From Loripinus fragilis (lineage: Eukaryota; Mollusca; Bivalvia; Lucinida; Lucinidae), in NCBI GenBank assembly GCA_964019695.1, contig OZ026531.1, positions 9,371,701-9,435,700 on the forward strand: a stretch of 64,000 nt of DNA, given 5' to 3'. A program made the translations under genes and the position numbers. Within the stretch, counting starts at the first letter, position 1. Each line of letters begins with the position of its first letter. Shown one piece after another: positions 54,653-64,000 of this stretch. A model generated the notes under the pieces. It was not told where the DNA came from. It ran no database searches and saw nothing but the letters and a program-made list of their open reading frames with translations.

Positions 54653-54979
54653 GAAAAAATAGACAATTACTGTAGAACACTTATATTTGGCATATATTTT
54701 TATTTGGCGCTATTGGGGGTATAAGCAAAAATCGCCAAAAAATGAGACCATGAAATACAGTTTCGAATTCAGTTACGCAACAAGCAATAAATGGACACCT
54801 GTTTTTAGTATGTTGGTATCTGTACAGAGTAACCAGAGTATGATTGACACTCAAGGAAGCCATGTCTTTGGCTGGGGTCTATGGGAAGATAAGAGTGGTC
54901 CCAATGAGAATAGAAAATCATTACAAAGGGCATTGAATTGAGAAACCGCAAAAATACCTAAATGTACGCCACTTTGTCA
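54653..54979. other. No gene; overlapping short frames
   Basis: The plus frame 54687-54941 and minus frame 54681-54863 overlap. Neither shows a recognisable domain or splice signals. Confidence 0.4.
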
Positions 54980-55526
54980 GTCTTATGAAATCTCAAAATG
55001 TTGATACCCTGAATATTAAGTGTTTTACGCGGTACTAGTATATTCATCAGTACAAATTGATAAAGACAATCGATTAAAAGGCAATTTAGACTATAATTAG
55101 AACATATGGATAGAGTTTTTACACTATTTATTATTTTACAGCTACTACTAGTATATTCAGCAGTGTTGTACAAATTGATAAAGACAATAAATTAATAAGT
55201 AACTTGGACTATAATTGGAACATATGCATTGATTTATTTTCACAATTGATTATTTGAAAGCTACTACTAGTATAATTGGCAGTGTTGTACTAGTTGATAA
55301 AGGTAATCAATTAATAAGTATCTTGGATTGCAATCATAACATATGGATAGAGATTTTTCTCATTTTATTATTTTACTGCTACTAATGTATAGTTGGAAGT
55401 CTTGTCGATTAATAACGAAAATCAAATAGTAAGTATCTTGGACTACAATCAGGATATTTGGATATATTTTTTCCACTATTGATTTTTTTACTGTTGTACT
55501 ACTAGTATATTTGGAAGTGTTGTGGT
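54980..55526 (+). repeat. ~115-bp tandem satellite, left part
   Basis: Units carry CTACTACTAGTATATTCAGC, AGTGTTGTACAAATTGATAA, AATTAATAAGTAACTTGGAC and TATAATTGGAACATATGGAT. About five units are here. The array resumes at about 56861 after an R1 insertion. Confidence 0.75.
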
Positions 55527-56860
55527 GATGCATTGCATTAGTTTGGAAGACTCTATGCGAGCTGAACAAGGAGTTGTCCTATTAAGGCGTGAAATCTCCC
55601 TAAAAGTCGTTTGTGAAAAAGTCAAATTTTTGATCTGTCAATTTTGAAATAACTTTCGTGACTATGTATGGACATACATATATACCATTCAAAAACATAC
55701 TAAATGGTGTTCAACCCAAGGGCAAAGGGGAGATAAATACGTCTTATCATAAGTACTCTAAAATTGTACTTTGATGCTAAATCAGTTGAAGGGCTAAATA
55801 GTAAGATTTATATTAATTCCACAACTGTGCTTTACCATCAATGAATTTAAAAATGATTTTCTAACAATATATGATTTGATCTGTCAGTTAAGTATGCCTG
55901 CGCACTATTTTTAGAGCAAAATGCAGATAATGCTTCTGATGTAAATGGACAAATGGTGATTCTTCAATGTTTTTCGTATGAAAGTATGTTCCTAAACCTT
56001 GACCCAGCTTCCTGCTAGCATATATTGTGTATATTTATTAGTTGCGCTTACCTTTTAAAGGATTTGCTGGGTCAAGGTTGGAATTTACTTTTATATGAAA
56101 AAAAATAAGCGTTACCATTTGTCTATTTACAACCCGAGTAATTAACTGCAGTTTGCACGCTTAAAAAGTCACAAGAATCCTGTTGAATCAGATATTGTAT
56201 GATACATCTATTTTACATCCTTTGATTGTAAAACACAATCGTGGAATTAATAAAATAACTTACTTTTAGCCATTCAATGGATTTAGTATAAAATGCAATT
56301 TTTAGAGTAGTTATATCTAGCCGTTCTTATCTCCCCTTTGCCCTCGGTTTGAACATTGTTAAATATGTTTTTGAATAATTTAGATGTATGTTCATTCATA
56401 GTCAACAAAAATATTGCAAAAATTACAGTTTGAAAATTTGACTTTTCCACAAATGACTTTTAGGGAAATTTCACGCATTAACAGGACAGCTCCTTATGTG
56501 TACTACCAACAACATAATCTAGGGTAAAAACATGGTATCAGTAAAATGCATTTTAGCCTGCCTCAGTAGCTTAGGCTGATGTCCGTTCTAAGGCAGTGGG
56601 TCTTTTGTTGTTGATCTTTTGTTTTATGTACCTCCCATTGTTTGTGGGGGTTCTGTGTTGATCTTTGTTTTGGTATGCATTACTTATGCCCTTTCTAGAT
56701 TTGCAATTATCTTGACGAGAAAGAGAGATCTGGTTGCTTTGCTTTTATTGTCTTTTGGATGCCTTGTTACTGTAATTGTCCTGTAGCTCTTCCTCACGGT
56801 GCCGTGGGTTGGTCTGCAGTTTGAGATTATGGTATTTCCTGATCATACTTACTTACTTTT
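55527..56860 (+). mobile_element. R1 tail with a nested foldback element
   Basis: It begins GATGCATTGCATTAGTTTGG then ATGCGAGCTGAA. It is interrupted at about 55570-56495 and resumes AACAACATAATCTAGGG, CTGATGTCCGTTCTAAGGCA, and ends TTTCCTGATCATACTTACTT. It sits within the 115-bp satellite. Confidence 0.75.
55568..56497. mobile_element. Foldback element nested in R1
   Basis: The left arm AGGAGTTGTCCTATTAAGGC, GTGAAATCTCCCTAAAAGTC and AAAAAGTCAAATTTTTGA is mirrored at 56425-56497. A second pair is CAAGGGCAAAGGGGAGATAA (55720) with TTATCTCCCCTTTGCCCTC (56329). A third is CCTTGACCCAGC with GCTGGGTCAAGG around 56000-56080. Almost the whole element can fold. No ORF. Confidence 0.8.
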
Positions 56861-57310
56861 TGTACCAATTGATAAATACAATCATTTAACTAGTATCTTG
56901 GACTACAATTGGAGCATAAGGATAGACCTTTTCTCTATCGATTATTTGACAGCTACTACTAATAAATCTGGTAGTGTTGTACAGATTGACCTGGACACTC
57001 GATTGATTAGTAACTTAAATTACAATCGGAACACATGGATAGAGGTTTTTTTTGCTAATTAATATTTAACAACTACTATTAGTATATTCGGCAGCATTGA
57101 ACAGAAGGATAAAGATATTCAGATAATTAGTAACTTAGACAACAATCAGAACATATGGATAGGGTTTCTCAGTTGATTTGAGTTGAATAGTTGACAGATA
57201 CTACTAGTATATTCGGCAGTGTTGTGCAGACTGATAAAGACAGCCAATTGATAAATAACTAGATCTACTCTCAGAAGATATTGATATAGTTTTTTTACTA
57301 TCAGTTGTTT
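56861..57310 (+). repeat. ~115-bp tandem satellite, right part
   Basis: Four more units of the 54980 array, with GACAGATACTACTAGTATAT, TCGGCAGTGTTGTGCAGACT and ACATGGATAGAG. It is continuous with the left part if R1 is removed. Confidence 0.75.
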
Positions 57311-57374
57311 AAAATTCTATCAGAAGAAAGCACAAAAAGAAAGATTAGTATAGTTATCCAGAGAACCTTTTTTT

Positions 57375-57500
57375 TCTATTTGCAGATGTGTGGTTCTGGT
57401 GCATTGCAGTTTTTAGAACAAATGTCAGTTTAACTTTGCTCTACTATGCTACGTACATTTACATAGTTGTTTTATCAGAACAAAAGCATGTTTTTAGCTT
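57375..57500 (+). repeat. Orphan diverged unit of the 75-bp minisatellite
   Basis: GCAGATGTGTGGTTCTGGTG, then CATTGCAGTT and, after a gap, CAGAACAAAAGCATGTTTTT, match the 58800-60540 unit. It is separated from the array by an R1 copy and a hairpin, so the array once began here or was seeded from here. Confidence 0.6.
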
Positions 57501-57574
57501 TTACTGTCTGTGAGTTGGAATCCTTTTTCTTAGTTTTATAATAGTGTTTTAATTTAATTTTTTCTCTGATGATA

Positions 57575-57748
57575 CACTGCATAAATTAGGAAGCCCTTAT
57601 GCGAGCTAACAATTTTTGTGTTTTAACAATAGCAGATTCTAGGGCGAAGTTTGGGCTGGTAAATTATACCTATGCACCTGGTGGCCTAGGCTGCTGTTCA
57701 TGCCAGGTTGGTTATTCTGTTAATGTGTATTCATTTTTTGTTGTTGCT

Positions 57749-57840
<92 letters not shown>

Positions 57841-58050
57841 CAGCGTGCGTGCGTGTGTGTGTACTTTGTTGGGTCATTGCTTCGTGATGTGGTTCTTTAT
57901 TCCTTTTTCCAGTTTAGCAATCATCTTGCTGAGGAGGAGAGACTGCTGTTTGCTTTTCTTTAATTGTGTTGTGGCTGTCTGTGCTCTGTGTCTCTTCCTC
58001 ACGGTGCCATTGGTTGGTCTGTGATCCGTGATTGTGTCATTTACTATACA
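57575..58050 (+). mobile_element. R1 tail with a (GT)n expansion
   Basis: GATACACTGCATAAATTAGG, GATTCTAGGGCGAAG, TTCCTCACGGTGCC and GGTTGGTCTGTGATCCG match R1. A ~88-base (GT)n run lies at 57752-57838. The 141-codon frame through it is only poly(Cys-Val) from the microsatellite. Confidence 0.75.
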
Positions 58051-58052
58051 TA

Positions 58053-58145
58053 TAGAGGATCTTACACTCATGATCATTTCATATGAAATTTATTAAACGT
58101 TTAATAAGCTTCATATGAAATGATCATGAGTGTAAGATTCTGTTT
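58053..58145. repeat. Near-perfect long hairpin related to P2
   Basis: GGATCTTACACTCATGATCA, TTTCATATGAAATTTATTAA is mirrored by TTAATAAGCTTCATATGAAA, TGATCATGAGTGTAAGAT. Its ends resemble the P2 terminal words (TAAGATCCTCTAT, inverted), so it may be a P2-family derivative. Confidence 0.75.
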
Positions 58146-58799
58146 ATCATATGACCTACTAAGTGCGATTTTATCGCCGTCAAAGTTTGTTTATTTCAAT
58201 GAAAATTTGCATCGTTGTAACGGACGTCGGCATGACGTTACTTTTTTTCGTCCACTATTTTTTTCTGTTCTGCCCTGTAATAACTAAACCTTGGTAGCCA
58301 ATGGTAGCATACCCAGATTTTTGATCATGCAACTAGCACATTCATTCTTCCTTTCATACAATGACACAATGACATATAATATATAAACTGATGATAATAT
58401 ACAATGGTAATTATGGTATACTTACAGTTACAAAAAAAAATATTGTGACTTGTCTTGCAAGACAGCCTTCCTAGTTACGTTTTTGATTGACTTGTGCTAT
58501 AAATAACCATTAAATGGGATGGTCTGTTATTCTCAATTTTCTCTTATTTGATACCGATAATTATGTTTAAAATTCATGCTGATAACTACTTGCACATTGG
58601 TTTACTTCCATGCCTTCGTTCACAAAAACAAATCCTTCAATAAATTATCGACGTTTCATAATGAAAATGTCAAAACAGTTTGGATCCAGATTAGGCCATG
58701 ACGTTACTTGTTCCACCGGGAAGTATTATGAAACGTGTTGTCAAATTATTATTTATGACATTATGTTATACACTTAATAACAGTAACGCCATATGAAAA
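58146..58799. other. No feature recognised
   Basis: AT-rich spacer before the minisatellite; no exon or promoter signal that I can support. Confidence 0.45.
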
Positions 58800-60540
58800 A
58801 TGCACTTACATTTTTACACTTACGTTTATACCCTGTTTCAAGATGTGTGGTTCTGGTACATTATAGTTGACCAGAGTAAACGCATGTTTTACACTTACGT
58901 TTATACCCTAGTCCCAGATGTTTGGTTCTGGTACATTGCAGTTGATCAGAACAAACGCATGTTTTACACTTACATTTATACCCTGTTTCCAGGTGGTTGG
59001 TTCTGGTACATTGCAGTTGATCAGAACAAACGCATGTTTTACACTTACATTTATACCCTGTTTCCAGATGTTTGGTTCTGGTACATTGCAGTTGATCAGT
59101 ACAAACGCATGTTTTACACTTACATTTATACCCTGTTTCCAGGTGGTTGGTTCTGGTACATTGCAGTTGATCAGAACAAACGCATGTTTTACACTTACAT
59201 TTATACCCTGTTTCCAGGTGGTTGGTTCTGGTACATTGCAGTTGATCAGTACAAACGCATGCTCTACACTTACGTTTATACCCTGTTTCCAGATGTTTGG
59301 TTCTGGTACATTGCAGTTGATCAGAACAAACGCATGTTTTACACTTACATTTATACCCTGTTTCCAGGTGGTTGGTTCTGGTACATTGCAGTTGATCAGT
59401 ACAAACGCATGCTCTACACTTACGTTTATACCCTGTTTCCAGATGTTTGGTTCTGGTACATTGCAGTTGATCAGAACAAACGCATGTTTTACACTTACAT
59501 TTATACCCTGTTTCCAGGTGGTTGGTTCTGGTACATTGCAGTTGATCAGAACAAACGCATGTTTTACACTTACATTTATACCCTGTTTCCAGGTGGTTGG
59601 TTCTGGTACATTGCAGTTGATCAGTACAAACGCATGCTCTACACTTACGTTTATACCCTGTTTCCAGGTGGTTGGTTCTGGTACATTGCAGTTGATCAGA
59701 ACAAACGCATGTTTTACACTTACATTTATACCCTGTTTCCAAGTGTTTGGTTCTGGTACATTGCAGTTGATCAGAACAAACGCATGTTTTACACTTACAT
59801 TTATACCCTGTTTCCAAGTGTTTGGTTCTGGTACATTGCAGTTGATCAGAACAAACGCATGTTTTACACTTACATTTATACCCTGTTTCCAGGTGGTTGG
59901 TTCTGGTACATTGCAGTTGATCAGAACAAACGCATGTTTTACACTTACATTTATACCCTGTTTCCAAGTGTTTGGTTCTGGTACATTGCAGTTGATCAGT
60001 ACAAACGCATGTTTTACACTTACATTTATACCCTGTTTCCAAGTGTTTGGTTCTGGTACATTGCAGTTGATCAGAACAAACGCATGTTTTACACTTACAT
60101 TTATACCCTGTTTCCAGGTGGTTGGTTCTGGTACATTGCAGTTGATCAGAACAAACGCATGCTCTACACTTACGTTTATACCCTGTTTCCAGATGTTTGG
60201 TTCTGGTACATTGCAGTTGATCAGAACAAACGCATGTTTTACACTTACATTTATACCCTGTTTCCAAGTGTTTGGTTCTGGTACATTGCAGTTGATCAGA
60301 ACAAACGCATGTTTTACACTTACATTTATACCCTGTTTCCAGGTGGTTGGTTCTGGTACATTGCAGTTGATCAGAACAAACGCATGCTCTACACTTACGT
60401 TTATACCCTGTTTCCAGATGTTTGGTTCTGGTACATTGCAGTTGATCAGAACAAACGCATGCTCTACACTTACATTTATACCCTGTTTCCAGATGTGTGG
60501 TTCTGGTACGTTGCAGTTGATCAGAACAAGGGCCTCATCT
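58800..60540. repeat. 75-bp minisatellite, 23 copies, open in four frames
   Basis: The unit is exactly 75 bases (25 codons), e.g. CGCATGTTTTACACTTACAT, TTATACCCTGTTTCCAGGTG, GTTGGTTCTGGTACATTGCA, GTTGATCAGAACAAA. Since 75 divides by 3 and the unit lacks stops, two plus frames (580 and 548 codons) and two minus frames (585 and 468) stay open. Units vary at a few sites: GGTGGT/AGATGT/AAGTGT, AAC/TAC, TTTTAC/CTCTAC and ACATTT/ACGTTT, the last two nearly always together. Units 17-19 and 20-22 form a three-unit higher-order repeat. The minus 585-codon frame starts with ~50 unique residues from 60665. No splice or homology evidence makes any frame a gene. Confidence 0.8.
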
Positions 60541-60930
60541 GATCCATGGTCGTTGGCAGCTTGACACTGTGTGGCTTGCTGGTGAGTTAGATGATGCTGA
60601 AGAGCTATGCTTTCTACTGTGCTAAATTTCCCACATGTCCAATTAGCTGAAGAGAAATGAACCAATATACGGGATGTGGGTATTTATCGCATATGCATGT
60701 CAATGCAATGTATACCAAAAATCCTGTGCGCTAACTATGTGCGACAAAACCAAAATTTCGATTTCGCCCAGTAACGACTGAGATCAGAATGGAATTCCTC
60801 AAAGTATTTTACATTGGTCCAGATAAGAATAATTTGTACACCTAAAATTGCATTTATTTCCTAACCCATCAATTTTAACATGTGTTCAGGTAAGCGCATA
60901 TTTTTACATTCTCATGAAATATACATAAGT
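60541..60930. other. Spacer after the minisatellite
   Basis: The unique first ~50 codons of the minus-strand 585-codon frame lie at 60520-60665. 60815-60920 contains a left-half-only P1 fragment (CAGATAAGAAT, TAACCCATCAATTTTAACAT). Confidence 0.45.
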
Positions 60931-61102
60931 CCAGATGAGGAAACTTTTTGAGCGTAAATTGTAATTAGTTTTTTACCCATCAATTAAAACATGTGTTTTG
61001 ATGCTCAAAAGAAACGCCTCATTGAGACGGTTCTTTTGAGAACCCACAACATATGTTTTGGTTGAGAAATAAGAAAAAAATTCAGAACGCACTCTTATCT
61101 GG
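60931..61102. mobile_element. P1 MITE, full length
   Basis: TCCAGATGAGGAAACTTTTT and ACCCATCAATTAAAACATGT on the left. The centre CTCATTGAGACGG is followed by the mirrored arm AACATATGTTTTGGTTGAGA and the end CACTCTTATCTGGA. Confidence 0.8.
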
Positions 61103-61345
61103 AGGCCTAAACTGTAAAGTAAAGTTGGAATCCTGGCTGGTTGGATGTAGAAAGCACGGGTACTTATAGATTCACTTAGAGCAAACAGCGATTTGGATTA
61201 GACTAGACAAAAACGCGGGCTTATCTGGGCTTACAGTCAACATGTTGGTTTATTTGAGGGTTTATTCATGCCATGGCTCAAATGGAAATACATTATATAC
61301 TCATTTGATTATGCTATCGTAATACTGAATAATATTATGTTTATG

Positions 61346-61582
61346 TAGCCGCGACATGAGATTTCCAACAATGTGGTATGTGCAACCAGCAAAGGCTCAG
61401 ACCAGCCTGCGCATACGCGCAGTCTGATCAGAGCCTTTGTTAGTCGCTTGAATATTCTATGACTGTTAAGCTACTGACCGATCCTCATTTGGAGTTTCTA
61501 AGCTTAAAAGGAGGCTGCACAGGCTCGTCTGAGTCTACACATGTCAAAATGCCACATTGTTGGAAATCACATGCCACGGCTC
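61346..61582. mobile_element. P6 palindromic MITE, copy 3
   Basis: GCCGCGACATGAGATTTCCA and the mirrored end GGAAATCACATGCCACGGC. The centre is CCTGCGCATACGCGCAGTCT, inverted relative to the other two copies. Confidence 0.85.
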
Positions 61583-62599
61583 ATATAGTTTCTTACTTCT
61601 CAACCAGTAGAGATGTCTCAATGGGAGGGCCCCTTTTGGCACCCAGAACATACGAAGTAAAGTTTTTACTGGTGGATAAAGAGTCAATTGCAATTGCTTG
61701 TATGGCTCATAATTAAGGCTTATCTAGACATTTGGTATGTATATGGGCAAGCACACTAGATTTAGCTTTTATCACACCAGCAAGACTTTTTTAGATTTTA
61801 GATGGCGACCATTTAATATTATAAGGTGATTTAATGGGAAAGGTGCAGGTCCAAATGTTGCAGAAAAAAGACAAAGTCCAGACCTCAGATTTTAAAAGAA
61901 AATAATAACCTGATAGTAATATCCAAAAAGCATCCATATCATCTTACCATAACAAACAACAACATGCAATGTTTCAACTGAGGAGTTGTACTCACAATGC
62001 ACCGCTTTTTAAAGGTAGCAATTTGTTAAGCCAAAACAATGAAAAAAAAGTTACAATCGGAATTGCCTCGGCAAATTCCCTGGAATTCCGTGAAATCAGA
62101 CCTCGGATGTACATCGAGGATTTAATTTGATAACGTGACGCTGACGTCACAGTAACCATGTTAACACAATCAGAAGTGTGATTGCAGAAAAAAAAACTGT
62201 TATTTATGAAGTTATGTTTTTTTTTCAATACATAAACTTCATTTAATCTGCTGATTAAACTGTTCGGGTAATCAAAAAAATGGATTTTGATAAGGCTGAA
62301 CCCACATACTACAGAAGTAATCTTCCTTACACTAGTTCTGGCAAACATAATGGAGCGTTTTCGTACATTACTATGATTCATGAGCCTTACGTACACCCGA
62401 GGCTTGATTAGATTCTCGAATTGTGCCCGGCTTTCCTAATTGACCCCAAACGAACCCATGGCACAAGGTTGAAAGTTGAAAAAAATGGATCGAAGTCAAT
62501 GTCGAATTCACATGCATATTCTCATACCATTAAGAATACACATACATAGTTTCGAAAAATAGTAGTATAAAACAGTTAGATGAGTTGCTGTCAAAAAGC
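61583..62599. other. No gene recognised
   Basis: 61600-61660 is a degraded P1. A 134-codon minus frame (61992-62396) is the longest non-repeat frame here. It has no recognisable domain and biased codons, so it is not called. Confidence 0.45.
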
Positions 62600-63130
62600 A
62601 CTCTATGTGTATACAGTAAGTAAGATGTGAAGCAACAAAAGCTAAACTTCACAAGTTTGAAGAATGAAAGAAATTAATCCCACCAAAATTTCTAAAACCA
62701 CTCACACGAAGAAAACACTTGCAAGGCTAAAATAAAAGAGGAATTTTGTTCAAAAATCACCCACTGTTTTTAAGGACAGAAAAATGAAGCCAAAAAATGA
62801 CAAAGTTCACAAGTTGAAAAAGCAAGCGTTTAAACATTAGACACAAACTAGGCACCCTCAAAGTGTTGTAGATGGACAGACGGACAGACGAAGTGGACCA
62901 ACTTCTAGACCTGCGTTAAGAACATAAACATACACATAAACGTTCTTATCATATGAAGACAACACGTGTAAAGTTTAAAAAAGGTCGCTATAAAACTGTA
63001 AGAGGACTTTCGCTAGCAAGGCACCCACAGTGTATATAGAAAGAAAAAGTAAAGCCAAAAATGGCGAAATTCGCAAGATAAAAGATTAAAAAAAATGACA
63101 AAAACCAAACAATTTTCCAGTACTATCAAT
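62600..63130 (+). repeat. Diverged repeat units with GACAAAGTTCACAAGTT words
   Basis: Three related segments near 62620, 62785 and 63045 share AAGCCAAAAA(A)TG(G)C and AA(A)TTC(A/G)CAAG words, with AGGCACCC and GGACAGACGGACAGACGAAG nearby. It is a repeat relic, not coding. Confidence 0.5.
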
Positions 63131-63226
63131 AAAGAGTCTTGCTCAAGGACAGAAGACAGAGTCTCCTGTGAATCTAGCGACCCCTCGATTCCAAGTCGTA
63201 CACTCTACAACTGAGCCAATTGGCTC
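63131..63226 (-). mobile_element. tRNA-like SINE head, decayed
   Basis: The minus strand shows AATTGGCTCAGTTGTAGAGT (A box TGGCTCAGTTG), then GACTTGGAATCGAGGGGTC. The B box is degraded. Same general type as 38441-38640. Confidence 0.6.
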
Positions 63227-63273
63227 TTCATGGACAGACAGACTAACCCATTTTAATTCTCTACATTAAATAC

Positions 63274-63474
63274 CTGAAACTGGCAGTGTGGTTGTTTTGA
63301 TGTCTGTTACCGTGGAGGTAGGAGTTGTTGCTGAAGTAGCTGTAGGTTTCGCTGGAAGTTTAGTTGTCGTTTGTTTTGTAGTAGTTGTAGTAGTTGTAGT
63401 ACTAGTAGCACGTGTTGTACTAGCAGTTGTACTGGTTGTGGTTTCTGATGTAGTCTCTGATTGGTGAGTACTCA
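63274..63474 (-). CDS. Mucin-like Thr-rich exon of an unidentified minus-strand gene
   Basis: On the minus strand, acceptor GTATTCTTCAG precedes 63474 and donor GTATTT follows 63274. The exon is 201 bases and is open throughout in one frame with phase 1 at both ends (67 codons). It begins STHQSETTSETTTSTTASTT, has an eight-Thr run and ends TTTLPVS. Thr makes up about 32 of 67 residues, with scattered Ser and Pro, so it would be an extended, heavily O-glycosylated stalk. Phase 1-1 exons are readily shuffled in extracellular proteins. The rest of the gene was not found in the window and presumably lies beyond 64000 and/or in unrecognised exons toward 61000. A translated simple repeat is the main alternative. 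Confidence 0.5.
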
Positions 63475-63494
63475 CTGAAGAATACGACGATCAA

Positions 63495-63733
63495 CCCTTA
63501 AAGCGCCAAGAAAAAATGCATCTGAAAATGTCGTCTGCGGAAGTCGTCTGCTGCAAATAATTGCCTAGCATTACTGACAAATTAAGTATAGAAGCAAACA
63601 GCGTGTACCCAGAACAGACTGCTCCTCTAGGAGCAGTCTGATCTGGATACACACTGTTTTCCATAGAGGCTTCTTAAACATTTCAGCAGACAAGAAAAGC
63701 ATACGACTTTTGTTGCAATTGGCGCATTAAGGG
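63495..63733. mobile_element. P4 piggyBac-like MITE, second full copy
   Basis: It starts CCCTTAAAGCGCC and ends GGCGCATTAAGGG. The flanks are TCAA and TTAG, each one base off TTAA. It is colinear with 10167-10404 over its full length. Confidence 0.85.
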
Positions 63734-63799
63734 TTAGCCTATAAATAAAACGTCTACTTTTATCTGCAGCACACTACAATTTTGAATTTTGCTGCTTTT

Positions 63800-63821
63800 T
63801 CACCCCCCCCCCCCCCCACCC

Positions 63822-63856
<35 letters not shown>

Positions 63857-64000
63857 AGGCATGGTATTTCATGAGAATCGCTTGCTGACATACCATACCT
63901 TACCTTTTTCGAAATTAGGAAAGTTATCGCAAAATTTGCCGTCTGCTGCAGTCGTAATTGCCTAGGGTTAATTTTTGTGTATGAAAACTTTGTGTAAAAA
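63800..64000. repeat. Poly-C and poly-A runs and a MITE fragment
   Basis: A C run (63803-63817) and an A run (63823-63853) precede AAGGCATGGTATTTCATGAG and GTCTGCTGCAGTCGTAATTG, kin to 36660-36825. It is probably another P4-related element, cut by the window end. Confidence 0.6.

Noticed and set aside
57599..58024. 141-codon frame with a long Cys-Val run
   Set aside because: It is a translation of a (GT)n microsatellite inside an R1 tail.
58800..60665. Four long reading frames (468-585 codons) as protein-coding genes
   Set aside because: They arise from a 75-bp stop-free tandem unit and are open on both strands at once. There is no domain, splice or promoter support. Kept as a minisatellite with the coding question stated as a finding.
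61992..62396. 134-codon minus-strand frame as a gene
   Set aside because: No recognisable motif, no consistent splice sites, AT-driven composition. Left as unannotated.

Overview
This is an AT-rich, intron-rich eukaryotic window with no bacterial features. The dispersed repeats suggest a marine or freshwater bivalve mollusc: tRNA-derived SINEs, 5'-truncated retroelement tails, many palindromic MITEs and tandem-repeat-bearing elements. I recognise some repeat-encoded peptides from bivalve protein sets by memory only. The genus is not determinable (a dreissenid or myid clam is a guess).

The one clear host gene is on the plus strand. Eight exons between 15144 and 37110 join in phase to about 366 residues. 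They give an eight-cysteine zona pellucida (ZP) module, a furin-type RRKKR site, a transmembrane helix and a short basic tail. Its 5' end (signal peptide, start codon) was not found. A second host gene is suggested on the minus strand by a threonine-rich, phase 1-1 mucin-like exon at 63274-63474.

Layout: 1-4360 is a decayed DNA transposon with long tandem-structured inverted arms. 4361-15143 holds MITEs, short satellites and a TA-flanked element built from nine copies of a GGGGCAAAATGATACAGT-like motif. 15144-37110 is the ZP gene with TE-filled introns, including a nested foldback (17196-19765) and a 3.4 kb array of about 165-bp units (32522-35975). 37367-50560 is a TE graveyard: retroelement fragments, a TA-flanked mariner-like element inside a larger inverted-repeat element, and a retroelement tail split by an element that carries a Tc1 fossil split by another tail. 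50808-58150 holds further MITEs and satellites. 58800-60540 is a 23-copy 75-bp minisatellite open in four reading frames. 60541-64000 holds MITEs and the mucin-like exon.

Family names used below are mine. R1: 3' tail of a retroelement. R2: dispersed repeat with a recurring minus-strand reading frame. P1-P6: palindromic MITE families. All repeat boundaries were read by eye and are approximate unless flanking target-site bases are stated.
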